Shown: positions 1 to 5,979, numbered from the stretch's first letter. The stretch is DNA of 5,986 nucleotides from Thalassospira sp. UBA1131 (GCF_002311515.1 NZ_DCAO01000128.1:1-5986), one strand, 5' to 3'. Notes: generated by a model from the letters alone, not told the origin. Program-made: numbers and translations.

Positions 1-1
1 G

Positions 2-52
2 CCGGTCAGCAGCACGGACACGCCAAAACCGGCCGCGATGATTGCCAACTGA
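2..52 (+). CDS. Possible C-terminal tail of a rightward gene entering from the left (partial)
   Basis: This is an open frame entering from the window edge and ending at a TGA at 50-52; the last residues read PKPAAMIAN. Third codon positions are strongly G/C (13 of 16), as in the real genes here. The best support is the rightward terminator that starts 35 bases after the stop, which needs a rightward transcript. The same bases can be read on the minus strand as a start (60..58, MQYQLAIIAAG...) resembling a lipoprotein signal peptide, and G/C at third positions cannot separate the two readings because they share those positions. With only 16 codons visible, no function can be proposed. Confidence 0.28.
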   Translation, partial: PVSSTDTPKPAAMIAN

Positions 53-86
53 TATTGCATCCGCGCGCACTATCAAGTTGATCCGG

Positions 87-122
87 TGCCCGTCACCCTA
101 TCCCGGGTGGCGGGCATTTTTT
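87..122 (+). terminator. Rho-independent terminator, rightward
   Basis: Bases 87-98 pair with 105-116 in a 12-bp stem (one T-G wobble, the rest Watson-Crick) around a 6-base loop, followed directly by six T at 117-122. The T-run lies only on the plus-strand 3' side, so this is a canonical terminator for a gene coming from the left. On the minus strand the hairpin lies just after the stop of the autotransporter gene (130) but lacks a U-tract, so it could only be a weak terminator or 3'-end stabiliser for that transcript. Confidence 0.82.
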
Positions 123-129
123 GTCGCCG

Positions 130-2040
130 TCAAAAGGCAAAGGATACCCGTGCCTTTGCCTCCCAGATATCAAGCCCGTTCTGCCCGATACTGAGATACC
201 CGGCCCCGACGTCAAAGGCGATCCGGTCCTCATAGAAAAACCGCATCCCGCCGCGGATGGTGCCGGTCACGGGCGATGTGTCTTCAAGTCGCAGATCACC
301 TGACAGGATCTTGCCGTCATTGGGGCGATCGAGTGCGATATGCAGCCCAAGCTCGCCATAGGGCATCCCAAGAAGATCGTCACCCAGATCGACATACCGG
401 CTGGCCTCGCCTGACAGTTCCGCCGAACCATAGCCAAAATGATCCGAGCCGATATTGACCGTCACCGGTATGGTGTTGATCGTACCGCTCAGATCATAGT
501 CTTCGACAAAGGTTTCGGCATAGGAAAGGCCAAGGCGCGGGCGCAAGAACCATTCTTCATAACGATACTGCCCGTTGATCGCGGCCGCGGCGGAAAGTTG
601 ATGGGAAAAGTAATTCCCTTCAAGAACGACAACCTCAAGATCGTTTTGCAACAACATATAGCCAAGCGATCCCTGCACCGCCCATTGTGGCGACAACCGA
701 TGGGCAAAATACGGCCCGACCGAAAAGCCATAGGCCGCAGTTTCCAGCCCGCCGTCATATCCATCAGACCCGCTGGTTTCAAATGATGCGGAAATACCGG
801 CAACCGTATCCTCGGCAATTTCGCGATCAACCCCGAACAGGAACGAGCCGCTGTAACCTTCGGTATCAAGATTATGGCGACGATCCTCGGCATAAAACCC
901 GCGCGTCTCCGACCAGAAGTTCCACAAGGGTTCACGAATGAAATCGCGCCCCGGGGTCAATGGCACGTCCGACTGTTCAAGCAAGGATGCAACCGTGATC
1001 CCCTCATACCCGCCCTGACGGACCAAGGTGCAGGGCGCGGTAAAGATCGCCCCGCTTTCATCGAGATAAAGATATCCATTCCCCTCAAGGATCGCACAGG
1101 TACTGTCCGCAAGATATGCGTCAGGGCGCTTGGAAAGCTGCGCATTGGCAACTGTTTCGGGCACGTTTGGCGATGGCGGGGTGATGGCTGGAACCTCTGG
1201 CGTAATTGGTTCCGGTGGCAGCACCCCGATGGGTGGTTTCGTGCCGATTGGAAGTTCCGGGGTAATCCCGGTTGGCGGCAAGGTGCCGATCGGGGGCGTT
1301 ACACCAATCGGGCGCTCCGGCGTGATCGGCTCCGGGGGCAGCACCCCGATCGGCGGTTTTGTGCCGATTGGAAGTTCCGGCGTGATCCCGGTTGGCGGCA
1401 AGGTGCCAATGGGCGGCGTGACACCAATCGGGAGTTCCGGTGTAATCAGATCGGGTGGCAGAATGCCGATAGGCGGTTTGACGGCAATCGGAACCTCGGG
1501 CGTGATGCCAGTCGGCGGCAGGATACCGATTGGCGGGATCACGGCGATGGGGATTTCCGGTGTGATTGTTTGGGGCGGCAAAATCCCGATCGGGGGCTTG
1601 ATCGCAACGGGCGGATCAACAACCGTCGGCACCTCGGGTGTCAGAAAATCAGGGAATAATCGTCCAATCGGCGGCAGGTTCACCCCGCCTTTCTGGTTCT
1701 GGCTATCAAGCAAACAGCCCCCACCGCTATTGTCATAAAGATGGTGCGTGCCGCCATTGCCGGTCGATACAACATCCGACAATGTAAGATGCAAACCGCG
1801 CCGCGCCTGGCTCCAGCTATCCTTGGTTGCCCCTTGTGCATCAAGGCGAAACGCCCCTGAACTGGTCCCTGACAGCCACACTGAATTGGAATTATCGGCT
1901 GTTTTCCCGACAAAAATCAGGCCACCATCTGCAGCGCAATTGGCCGCCCGCGCCTCCGACAGCGACGCCGTTGCAAATAACGCCCCAACACCCGCAATCG
2001 CCCAATGACCAGCAAACTGGCCAACAACTGACCGTCCCAT
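130..2040 (-). CDS. Autotransporter-type outer-membrane beta-barrel protein with proline-rich repeat stalk
   Basis: This 636-residue protein begins with a signal peptide (about residues 1-32, cut near ARA/A). A small secreted region with a Cys pair (C35, C109) runs to about 133. A proline-rich segment (about 134-290) contains six 20-residue tandem repeats. A short region with a second Cys pair (C315, C337) leads into a C-terminal barrel (about 370-636) of alternating aromatic and glycine-rich strands. It ends in RVSFAF, the terminal-Phe signature recognised by the BAM machinery. The barrel matches the autotransporter beta-domain type in character. The long beta-helix passenger typical of the family is absent. 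I chose the ATG at 2040 because the signal peptide starts there and a G-run lies 5 bases upstream; a GTG at 2082 would add 14 residues before the signal peptide. Inference: a surface protein with small heads on a rigid polyproline stalk. Its ligand is unknown. It lies 121 bases after the channel gene, so membership of the sulfatase operon is uncertain. Confidence 0.85.
   Translation of the reverse strand: MGRSVVGQFAGHWAIAGVGALFATASLSEARAANCAADGGLIFVGKTADNSNSVWLSGTSSGAFRLDAQGATKDSWSQARRGLHLTLSDVVSTGNGGTHHLYDNSGGGCLLDSQNQKGGVNLPPIGRLFPDFLTPEVPTVVDPPVAIKPPIGILPPQTITPEIPIAVIPPIGILPPTGITPEVPIAVKPPIGILPPDLITPELPIGVTPPIGTLPPTGITPELPIGTKPPIGVLPPEPITPERPIGVTPPIGTLPPTGITPELPIGTKPPIGVLPPEPITPEVPAITPPSPNVPETVANAQLSKRPDAYLADSTCAILEGNGYLYLDESGAIFTAPCTLVRQGGYEGITVASLLEQSDVPLTPGRDFIREPLWNFWSETRGFYAEDRRHNLDTEGYSGSFLFGVDREIAEDTVAGISASFETSGSDGYDGGLETAAYGFSVGPYFAHRLSPQWAVQGSLGYMLLQNDLEVVVLEGNYFSHQLSAAAAINGQYRYEEWFLRPRLGLSYAETFVEDYDLSGTINTIPVTVNIGSDHFGYGSAELSGEASRYVDLGDDLLGMPYGELGLHIALDRPNDGKILSGDLRLEDTSPVTGTIRGGMRFFYEDRIAFDVGAGYLSIGQNGLDIWEAKARVSFAF
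1204..1563 (-). repeat. Six tandem 60-bp repeats encoding 20-residue proline-rich units
   Basis: Exact 60-base periodicity inside the autotransporter gene encodes six units of the form TPE-x-PIG-x-x-PPIG-x-LPP-x-x-I (residues 160-279). Degenerate partial units flank both ends, at about 1564-1641 and below 1204. A higher-order 120-bp unit is duplicated at 1324-1443 and 1204-1323. Its two copies encode the same 40 residues apart from one Leu/Arg change, while 14 other base differences all fall at third codon positions. The repeat probably forms an extended polyproline-II-like rod. The in-frame periodicity also opens long antisense frames, which I do not regard as genes. Confidence 0.95.
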
Positions 2041-2045
2041 ATCAG

Positions 2046-2052
2046 CCCCCCC
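2046..2052 (-). promoter_or_regulatory. G-rich ribosome-binding site for the autotransporter gene
   Basis: A run of seven G on the minus strand lies 5 bases before the ATG at 2040. It is an imperfect Shine-Dalgarno site, but its spacing favours the ATG at 2040 over the upstream GTG at 2082. Confidence 0.5.
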
Positions 2053-2084
2053 ATAATGGTATCCAAGTTGCACGCGCAGCACCT

Positions 2085-2125
2085 GTCGGTTTGATCCGAC
2101 TATTTCCCCACAGCATTGATGCTGT
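2085..2125 (-). other. Two short inverted repeats in the gap between channel and autotransporter genes
   Basis: The 121-base gap (2041-2161) holds ACAGCAT/ATGCTGT (2110-2116 and 2119-2125, 2-base centre) and GTCGG/CCGAC (2085-2089 and 2096-2100, 6-base centre), ten bases apart. Neither is followed by a U-tract on the minus strand, so they are not convincing terminators. They could be a regulator site or mRNA hairpins that set the expression of the autotransporter gene separately. I found no clear promoter here. Confidence 0.3.
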
Positions 2126-2161
2126 TCAAAGCGGTCCCAAAGCTGTCTTGATATCCACCGG

Positions 2162-2995
2162 TTATTTCGGAAACAGGAATGTCAAAATCAGTCGCGCGCC
2201 CCACCCATCGGGCCCCGCATCCGGACTATCGACCCAATAACGTACACCCGCCCCGACACTGATTTTCTGATCGCCGATGCTGGTCAACTTGGAAACGATG
2301 CCATTGACCGGCACCGACCATTGTTCGGCCGTCCAGTTATAGGTGCTTTCGGTATTCAGCGCGAAAGTCCATGCATTCGGCGTGGTGTAATTGATAAACG
2401 GCTGGAAAAAACTGGCGTTTGTCGCCGAGGCAGCAGACCCTTCGTCCGCGCCCCAGATATGATTGGTCAACATGCCATAGGTCCATGGGCCATCGGCAAA
2501 CAAACCGACCGCCGTCGGACCAGCGCCCCATTGATCGACACCAAGACTGCTTTCACTGGCGGTTGGCAGTAACAGTGCCGGACCAACACCCCAGATCAGG
2601 CCGCTTTCGGTGGGCTCAACCGGCGAGAAGAAGAAGCTTTGAACCGTATCGCCAATACCGGTATCGGTGCCACTATTGCCATTGATATCGTTCTGATGCA
2701 CCAACGGCAAAATGGTGCGCGAAATCAGGTTCCAGTCATCATTCAGACGCATCGGCATGACCGGTTGCACATTGATCAGGTATTTTTCCCCATCTGCCGA
2801 TCCATACCCGCTGTCATAATTGCCCTGGAACGGGACGCTGATCAGATTGGCCACCGGATTGGCCAACTGTTTGGCAAGATCGGAATTGTCACTTTGTGCG
2901 AACGCCGGGAGCTGCATCAACATGATGGCACCCCCGACCGCACCGGCAAGGACCCGCTGGCGGACGCAAAATTTTAAAAACCTTACGAAAGGCAT
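2162..2995 (-). CDS. Outer-membrane channel-like 'transporter' (neuromedin U / MetA-type family)
   Basis: This 277-residue protein has a signal peptide (residues 1-33, cut at AFA/Q). The mature protein opens with DLAKQLANPVANLISVPFQ, which I recognise as the N-terminal hallmark of a widespread proteobacterial family annotated as 'transporter' or, by an old database accident, 'neuromedin U'. Family-like blocks follow: an NVQPVMP strand (about 75-81), DWNLISRTILP (87-97), GIGDTVQS (113-120), IWGVGPALLLPTA (134-146), GPWTYGMLTNHIW (169-181), LNTESTYNW (213-221), a W-S-VP block (226-229) and RYWVDSPDAGPDGWG (252-266). It ends LTFLFPK. Alternating aromatic/glycine strands suggest an outer-membrane beta-barrel related to the phenol-degradation MetA-type proteins. 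The substrate is not known. Position after a sulfatase and its activator suggests passage of sulfated compounds or their products, which is inference. The start is fixed by AAGGA 7 bases upstream; a GTG at 3049 is rejected. Confidence 0.85.
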   Translation of the reverse strand: MPFVRFLKFCVRQRVLAGAVGGAIMLMQLPAFAQSDNSDLAKQLANPVANLISVPFQGNYDSGYGSADGEKYLINVQPVMPMRLNDDWNLISRTILPLVHQNDINGNSGTDTGIGDTVQSFFFSPVEPTESGLIWGVGPALLLPTASESSLGVDQWGAGPTAVGLFADGPWTYGMLTNHIWGADEGSAASATNASFFQPFINYTTPNAWTFALNTESTYNWTAEQWSVPVNGIVSKLTSIGDQKISVGAGVRYWVDSPDAGPDGWGARLILTFLFPK

Positions 2996-3002
2996 GGTCT
3001 GT

Positions 3003-3007
3003 TCCTT
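3003..3007 (-). promoter_or_regulatory. Ribosome-binding site deciding the channel-gene start
   Basis: AAGGA on the minus strand lies 7 bases before the ATG at 2995. It selects that start over the in-frame GTG at 3049, which would put 18 polar and charged residues before the signal peptide. Confidence 0.75.
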
Positions 3008-3065
3008 TCTCAGTTGATGGGGCGCATTTCGCGGCGACAACCGATGCACAGATCAAACAACATTT

Positions 3066-3089
3066 CCTGACAGCCAAACCGCCGTCAGG
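3066..3089 (-). other. Small stem-loop between FGE and channel genes
   Basis: CCTGAC (3066-3071) and GTCAGG (3084-3089) form a 6-bp inverted repeat with a 12-base loop, 12 bases after the FGE stop. On the minus strand it is followed by AAATGTTGTTTGA, which is only mildly U-rich. It may act as a leaky terminator or processing site that lowers channel-gene expression relative to the two genes before it. No clear separate promoter was seen in the 106-base gap (2996-3101). Confidence 0.3.
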
Positions 3090-3101
3090 CGAAAGGGAGG
3101 A

Positions 3102-4112
3102 TCATTGGATATCCCTGACGATGCGAAATCCGATATGGTTGGAACCGATATGCCCCTCGGCCGGTTGTCGGGCCGCCGGACGATAGCGGAGGCAGAAATT
3201 TGGCGCACATAACCATGAACCGCCTTTAACAACGGTCATCGGGCCGGTGGCACTGCTGGCAAAACGTACGGCAAGCTTCATAGGCGGGCCGCTTGGGTCC
3301 GTCTGGGCACTGGCGGGATGGCCGGGCACCCACCAATCATTGACATGTTCCCAGACATTTCCGGCCATGTCGTAAAGACCATACCCATTTGCCGGAAATT
3401 GCCCGACAGGTGCCGTTGCGTGATAACCGTCATCGGCCAGATCGTCCGTCGGGAACTGGCCTTGCCAGCTATTGGCTTTCCAGCCTTGGGCCGGATCATA
3501 ACTATCCCCCCAGACATAGGCCTTGCGCGACAAGCCACCGCGCGCGGCGAATTCCCATTCGGCTTCGGTCGCAAGCCTGCCACCTACCCATTTGGCATAG
3601 GCACGCGCATCTTCGATGGACACCTGTGTTACCGGATGATCATCAAGGCCATCGATGTTGCTTTCGGGTCCGGTTGGATGTTGCCAGTTTGCCCCAGCGA
3701 CATACCGCCACCAGTTTCCGATATCCCCCATATCCACAGCACCTGCGGGTTGGGCAAAAACCATCGATCCGGGTTGAAGCAGTTCTTCGGGCACACCGGG
3801 ATAGTCCGCCGGATCAAGCGGCTTTTCAACGGACGTCACATATCCGGTTTCTTCGACAAATTCGCGAAACTGCGCATTGGTGATTTCGGTTCGACTGATC
3901 GCAAAGGGAGAAACCGTCACCTGATGGATTTCAGTTTCTTCCCGATAAATGCGGTCTTCCCCCATCAGGAAGGTTCCGCCCGATAGTTCGACAAACTCAG
4001 GCAGGTCTGCCGCAAGGGCGGCGGGTACACCCAAAAGGCCTGCAACCGCCAAAGACAGGATCGGGAGATTGCCCCGAAAAATGTATCTCCCAAAGACCGT
4101 CAGTCCCGTCAT
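3102..4112 (-). CDS. Formylglycine-generating enzyme (SUMF1-type sulfatase activator), exported
   Basis: This 336-residue protein should oxidise the active-site Cys of the neighbouring sulfatase to C-alpha-formylglycine, using oxygen and copper. Family marks in order are GGTFLMG (about 45-51), the EIHQVTVSPFAISRTEITN block (61-79), WWRYVAGANWQHPTGP (134-149), HPVTQVS (159-165), RLATEAEWEFAARGG (179-193), NGYGLYDMAGNVWE (242-255) and the C-terminal KGGSWLCAPNFC (296-307). C302 and C307 match the essential pair of human FGE (Cys336/Cys341), and S299 precedes them as in the human enzyme. An N-terminal signal peptide (about 1-34, ALA/A) indicates periplasmic location. Deviations are WEH where WEW is usual, VSI for VSW, and RLATE for RLPTE. 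The ATG at 4112 follows the sulfatase TAG by one base (TAGGATG), implying translational coupling; a TTG at 4199 would bury the signal peptide. Relatives in this fold include non-sulfatase enzymes, but the Cys pair and neighbour make FGE the best call. Confidence 0.92.
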   Translation of the reverse strand: MTGLTVFGRYIFRGNLPILSLAVAGLLGVPAALAADLPEFVELSGGTFLMGEDRIYREETEIHQVTVSPFAISRTEITNAQFREFVEETGYVTSVEKPLDPADYPGVPEELLQPGSMVFAQPAGAVDMGDIGNWWRYVAGANWQHPTGPESNIDGLDDHPVTQVSIEDARAYAKWVGGRLATEAEWEFAARGGLSRKAYVWGDSYDPAQGWKANSWQGQFPTDDLADDGYHATAPVGQFPANGYGLYDMAGNVWEHVNDWWVPGHPASAQTDPSGPPMKLAVRFASSATGPMTVVKGGSWLCAPNFCLRYRPAARQPAEGHIGSNHIGFRIVRDIQ

Positions 4113-4113
4113 C

Positions 4114-5700
4114 CTATTGGCGTCCCTTGGCAAGGAATTCCTGCACCATGTTCGACATGTCAAACGAGGCCCCGCCCTGCACAGGGGGATATTCACCAAG
4201 CGTCTGGAGATGTTGGTTAATCAGCACACTGACCGGCTGCATGAGCCATGAGACCTTCTGTGCAAGATGACCATAGGAATCAATGCTGCTGTAGCTTTCA
4301 AACGGATCCATCCGCAGATTGAACATCATCGGGAAGTTCCGCGGCGTCATGTTGTCGTAGTAATCTTCCTTGAGCGCGAAGTGCATTTTCCACGGCCCGA
4401 GACGCACAGCCGTCAACTGGCTTTCGAAGTAATAGAAGATATGATCGCGCGCCGACTGGTCCGTTTCACCCTGCCAGTACGGCAGGTTGTTCACCCCATC
4501 AATATACTGATTTTTTTCTTCCATCACGCGCTCGGCAGGGTCTTCGATGCCAGCCGCAACCGCCAGGGAGGTAAACATGTCCTGATGGCCCTGAATGCCG
4601 TTCAGGGTTTTGGCTTCGGGCAGATGTCCCGGCCAGCGGATCATGGAAGGCACACGTACCCCGCCTTCATAGGTGGTCATTTTCTCGCCCCGGAACGGGG
4701 TGGTCGCGCCATGCGGCCAGGATGCATGCTCAGGCCCATTATCGGTCGAATACCAGACGATGGTGTTTTCAGCCAAACCCTGCGCATCAAGCCAATCAAG
4801 CACACCGCCGATATCATGATCATGCTGCAACATGCCGCTGCCGTGATAATCGGCCTCGGATGTATATTCCTCGGCTGCGTAACGCCACTGGTCATTCAGG
4901 CGCGTGTAAAGGTGCATACGGCTGGTATTAAGCCAGACAAAGAACGGCTCATTGGCGTCCTTGGCAGCCGTCATGAAATTGATCGCGGCCGGGATGATTT
5001 CCGCCCCGTCAAAATCCTTCATCCGTTCCTGGGTGAGTGGACCGGTATCCTGAATGATCTGTTTGCCGACCCGGCCAAAGCGCGGATCGACCGTGCCATT
5101 GTCTTCTTCGGTGGCAAAGCTGTGTAACACCCCACGGGTGCCAAAGCGCGCGTCATATTCCTCAAGCGATCCGGCAAACTGCTCGGCAAAGCGTTGATAA
5201 TCGCGTTGCTCGGCTTCTTCCTGCGTGTTGAGGTGATAAAGATTGCCAAAGAACTCGTCAAAACCGTGAACGGTCGGCAGATGTTCGTTGCGGTCACCCA
5301 GATGGTTCTTGCCGAACTGCCCGGTGCGATAACCCTCTTCTTTCAGAAGCTCCGCCAGTGTCGGGCTTTCCTTTTGCAGGCCAAGCACCGCGCCCGGCTG
5401 GCCGACCGTCGTCATGCCGGACCGGATCGGATATTGCCCGGTGATAAAGGCCGCACGCCCGGCCGTGCAGCTCGGTTGTGCATAGTGGTCGGTAAACCGA
5501 ATGCCTTCTTTGGCGATCCGGTCAATATTGGGGGTCGTGTAACCCATGGTGCCCAGCCCATAGGAAGACAGGTTCTGCCAGCCGATGTCATCGCCCCAGA
5601 TCACAAGGATATTGGGCCTTTCCGCGTCCTGCGCAGATGCTGGAGACCAGGTGAAATTCAGGGAAATCGCCGCCACCGCCGCAACCAGAAACGTCTTCAT
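4114..5700 (-). CDS. Secreted type I arylsulfatase (formylglycine-dependent)
   Basis: This 528-residue protein, close in length to human arylsulfatase A, hydrolyses sulfate esters. Residues 1-23 are a signal peptide (ASA/Q), which places it in the periplasm or outside the cell. All expected active-site residues are visible: metal ligands D37-D38 (WGDDIG) and D320-N321 (STDNGPE), the formylglycine site C78 in CTAGR with R82, K131 and H133 (GKNHLG, where GKWHLG is more usual), H263 (SRMHLYTRL) and K340 (FRGEK). The 20-residue step from D320 to K340 resembles arylsulfatase A rather than Pseudomonas AtsA. The C-terminal region (about 425-528) is complete. The signature carries Ala where CxPxR sulfatases have Pro. 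The ATG at 5700 has AGGAG 6 bases upstream. The adjacent FGE gene would activate it. The natural substrate (aryl, alkyl or sugar sulfate) cannot be told from sequence. Confidence 0.95.
   Translation of the reverse strand: MKTFLVAAVAAISLNFTWSPASAQDAERPNILVIWGDDIGWQNLSSYGLGTMGYTTPNIDRIAKEGIRFTDHYAQPSCTAGRAAFITGQYPIRSGMTTVGQPGAVLGLQKESPTLAELLKEEGYRTGQFGKNHLGDRNEHLPTVHGFDEFFGNLYHLNTQEEAEQRDYQRFAEQFAGSLEEYDARFGTRGVLHSFATEEDNGTVDPRFGRVGKQIIQDTGPLTQERMKDFDGAEIIPAAINFMTAAKDANEPFFVWLNTSRMHLYTRLNDQWRYAAEEYTSEADYHGSGMLQHDHDIGGVLDWLDAQGLAENTIVWYSTDNGPEHASWPHGATTPFRGEKMTTYEGGVRVPSMIRWPGHLPEAKTLNGIQGHQDMFTSLAVAAGIEDPAERVMEEKNQYIDGVNNLPYWQGETDQSARDHIFYYFESQLTAVRLGPWKMHFALKEDYYDNMTPRNFPMMFNLRMDPFESYSSIDSYGHLAQKVSWLMQPVSVLINQHLQTLGEYPPVQGGASFDMSNMVQEFLAKGRQ
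4123..4128 (-). promoter_or_regulatory. Ribosome-binding site for FGE inside the sulfatase 3' end
   Basis: AAGGGA on the minus strand lies within the last sulfatase codons, 10 bases before the FGE ATG (4112). With the TAGGATG junction this supports a coupled stop-start and the choice of that ATG. Confidence 0.6.
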
Positions 5701-5706
5701 TATCTG

Positions 5707-5711
5707 CTCCT
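5707..5711 (-). promoter_or_regulatory. Ribosome-binding site of the sulfatase gene
   Basis: AGGAG lies 6 bases before the ATG at 5700, a near-consensus Shine-Dalgarno. A short GCTT-GCGA-AAGC hairpin with a GNRA-type loop (5721-5732) lies just upstream of it in the leader. Confidence 0.8.
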
Positions 5712-5820
5712 ATCCTTCGCGCTTTCGCAAGCAATGTCGGCAAGAGAATTTCCGGGGGATCCAATGAAGGCACATCGCACGAAACCCGGGTTGCGCTTAA
5801 ACCTGTGAGGCTTGCTTTGA

Positions 5821-5835
5821 GGTACTGATAGTACC
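5821..5835. promoter_or_regulatory. Candidate operator: 15-bp palindrome GGTACT-GAT-AGTACC
   Basis: Two perfect 6-base arms flank a 3-base centre about 120 bases upstream of the sulfatase start. Its size and symmetry suit a dimeric helix-turn-helix repressor (TetR-like or similar). It overlaps the best candidate -10 box, as a repressor site would. No regulator gene is visible in the window to pair with it. Confidence 0.5.
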
Positions 5836-5856
5836 CCATAAAAACTTTGGGTTGAA
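5828..5856 (-). promoter_or_regulatory. Weak candidate sigma-70-type promoter for the sulfatase operon
   Basis: On the minus strand TTCAAC (5856-5851, 3 of 6 to TTGACA) and TACTAT (5833-5828, 4 of 6 to TATAAT) are separated by exactly 17 bases. Transcription would start near 5821, leaving a leader of about 120 bases. The boxes are poor matches; the correct spacing and the overlap with the palindrome are the main support. Confidence 0.35.
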
Positions 5857-5906
5857 TAACTTGTTTGTGAAATGGGACACACATGCGCATCGCCATAAGG
5901 AACCGG

Positions 5907-5923
5907 CCCCTGCAATGCAGGGG
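5907..5923. repeat. G/C-rich inverted repeat CCCCTGC-AAT-GCAGGGG
   Basis: A perfect 7-bp stem with a 3-base loop is followed by a second inverted repeat, GGGAAGG (5927-5933) with CCTTCCC (5950-5956). Neither strand has a following T-run, so this is not a standard terminator. The stretch 5857-5986 shows no convincing gene. The hairpin could mark the 3' end of a gene lying further right, or a protein-binding site. Confidence 0.45.
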
Positions 5924-5956
5924 GCGGGGAAGGCGGCCCCAAGCAAAATCCTTCCC

Positions 5957-5979
5957 GGGGGGGGGGGGAGGGGGGGGGG
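5957..5979. repeat. Poly-G tract (G12-A-G10) at the window edge
   Basis: Twelve G, one A, then ten G, flanked by CCC on both sides. Nothing else in the window is like it. It may be a sequencing or assembly artefact near a contig end, or a true homopolymer tract that could slip in length. Confidence 0.7.

Noticed and set aside
72..82. ATCAA-G-TTGAT palindrome near the left terminator
   Set aside because: Arms are only 5 bases and A/T-rich, and no promoter or gene start depends on it; likely chance.
1204..1563. CRISPR array or other repeat-spacer structure
   Set aside because: Units are contiguous 60-bp coding repeats without unique spacers and stay in frame within one gene.
874..1659. 261-codon plus-strand open frame rich in Arg, Trp and Asp
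   Set aside because: Low-complexity antisense product of the repeat region with no ribosome-binding site or domain signal.
1130..1738. Plus-strand open frame with Gly/Ile/Val-rich repeats opposite the autotransporter repeats
   Set aside because: It is the antisense shadow of the in-frame 60-bp repeat; the minus-strand frame has a signal peptide, a barrel and third-position divergence that prove the coding direction.
2996..3049. GTG-initiated 18-residue extension of the channel protein
   Set aside because: The extension includes the ribosome-binding site of the internal ATG and would bury the signal peptide.
4113..4199. TTG-initiated 29-residue extension of FGE overlapping the sulfatase
   Set aside because: It would place polar and basic residues before a clear signal peptide; the ATG at 4112 has a ribosome-binding site and a coupled stop-start.
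4267..5127. 286-codon plus-strand open frame opposite the sulfatase
   Set aside because: The opposite strand encodes a sulfatase with every catalytic residue; this frame has no recognisable domain and is a shadow of G/C-biased codons.
5588..5942. Short minus-strand open frames upstream of the sulfatase (102 and 80 codons)
   Set aside because: One overlaps the sulfatase start out of frame and both cross the candidate promoter and palindrome; no domain or ribosome-binding site supports them.
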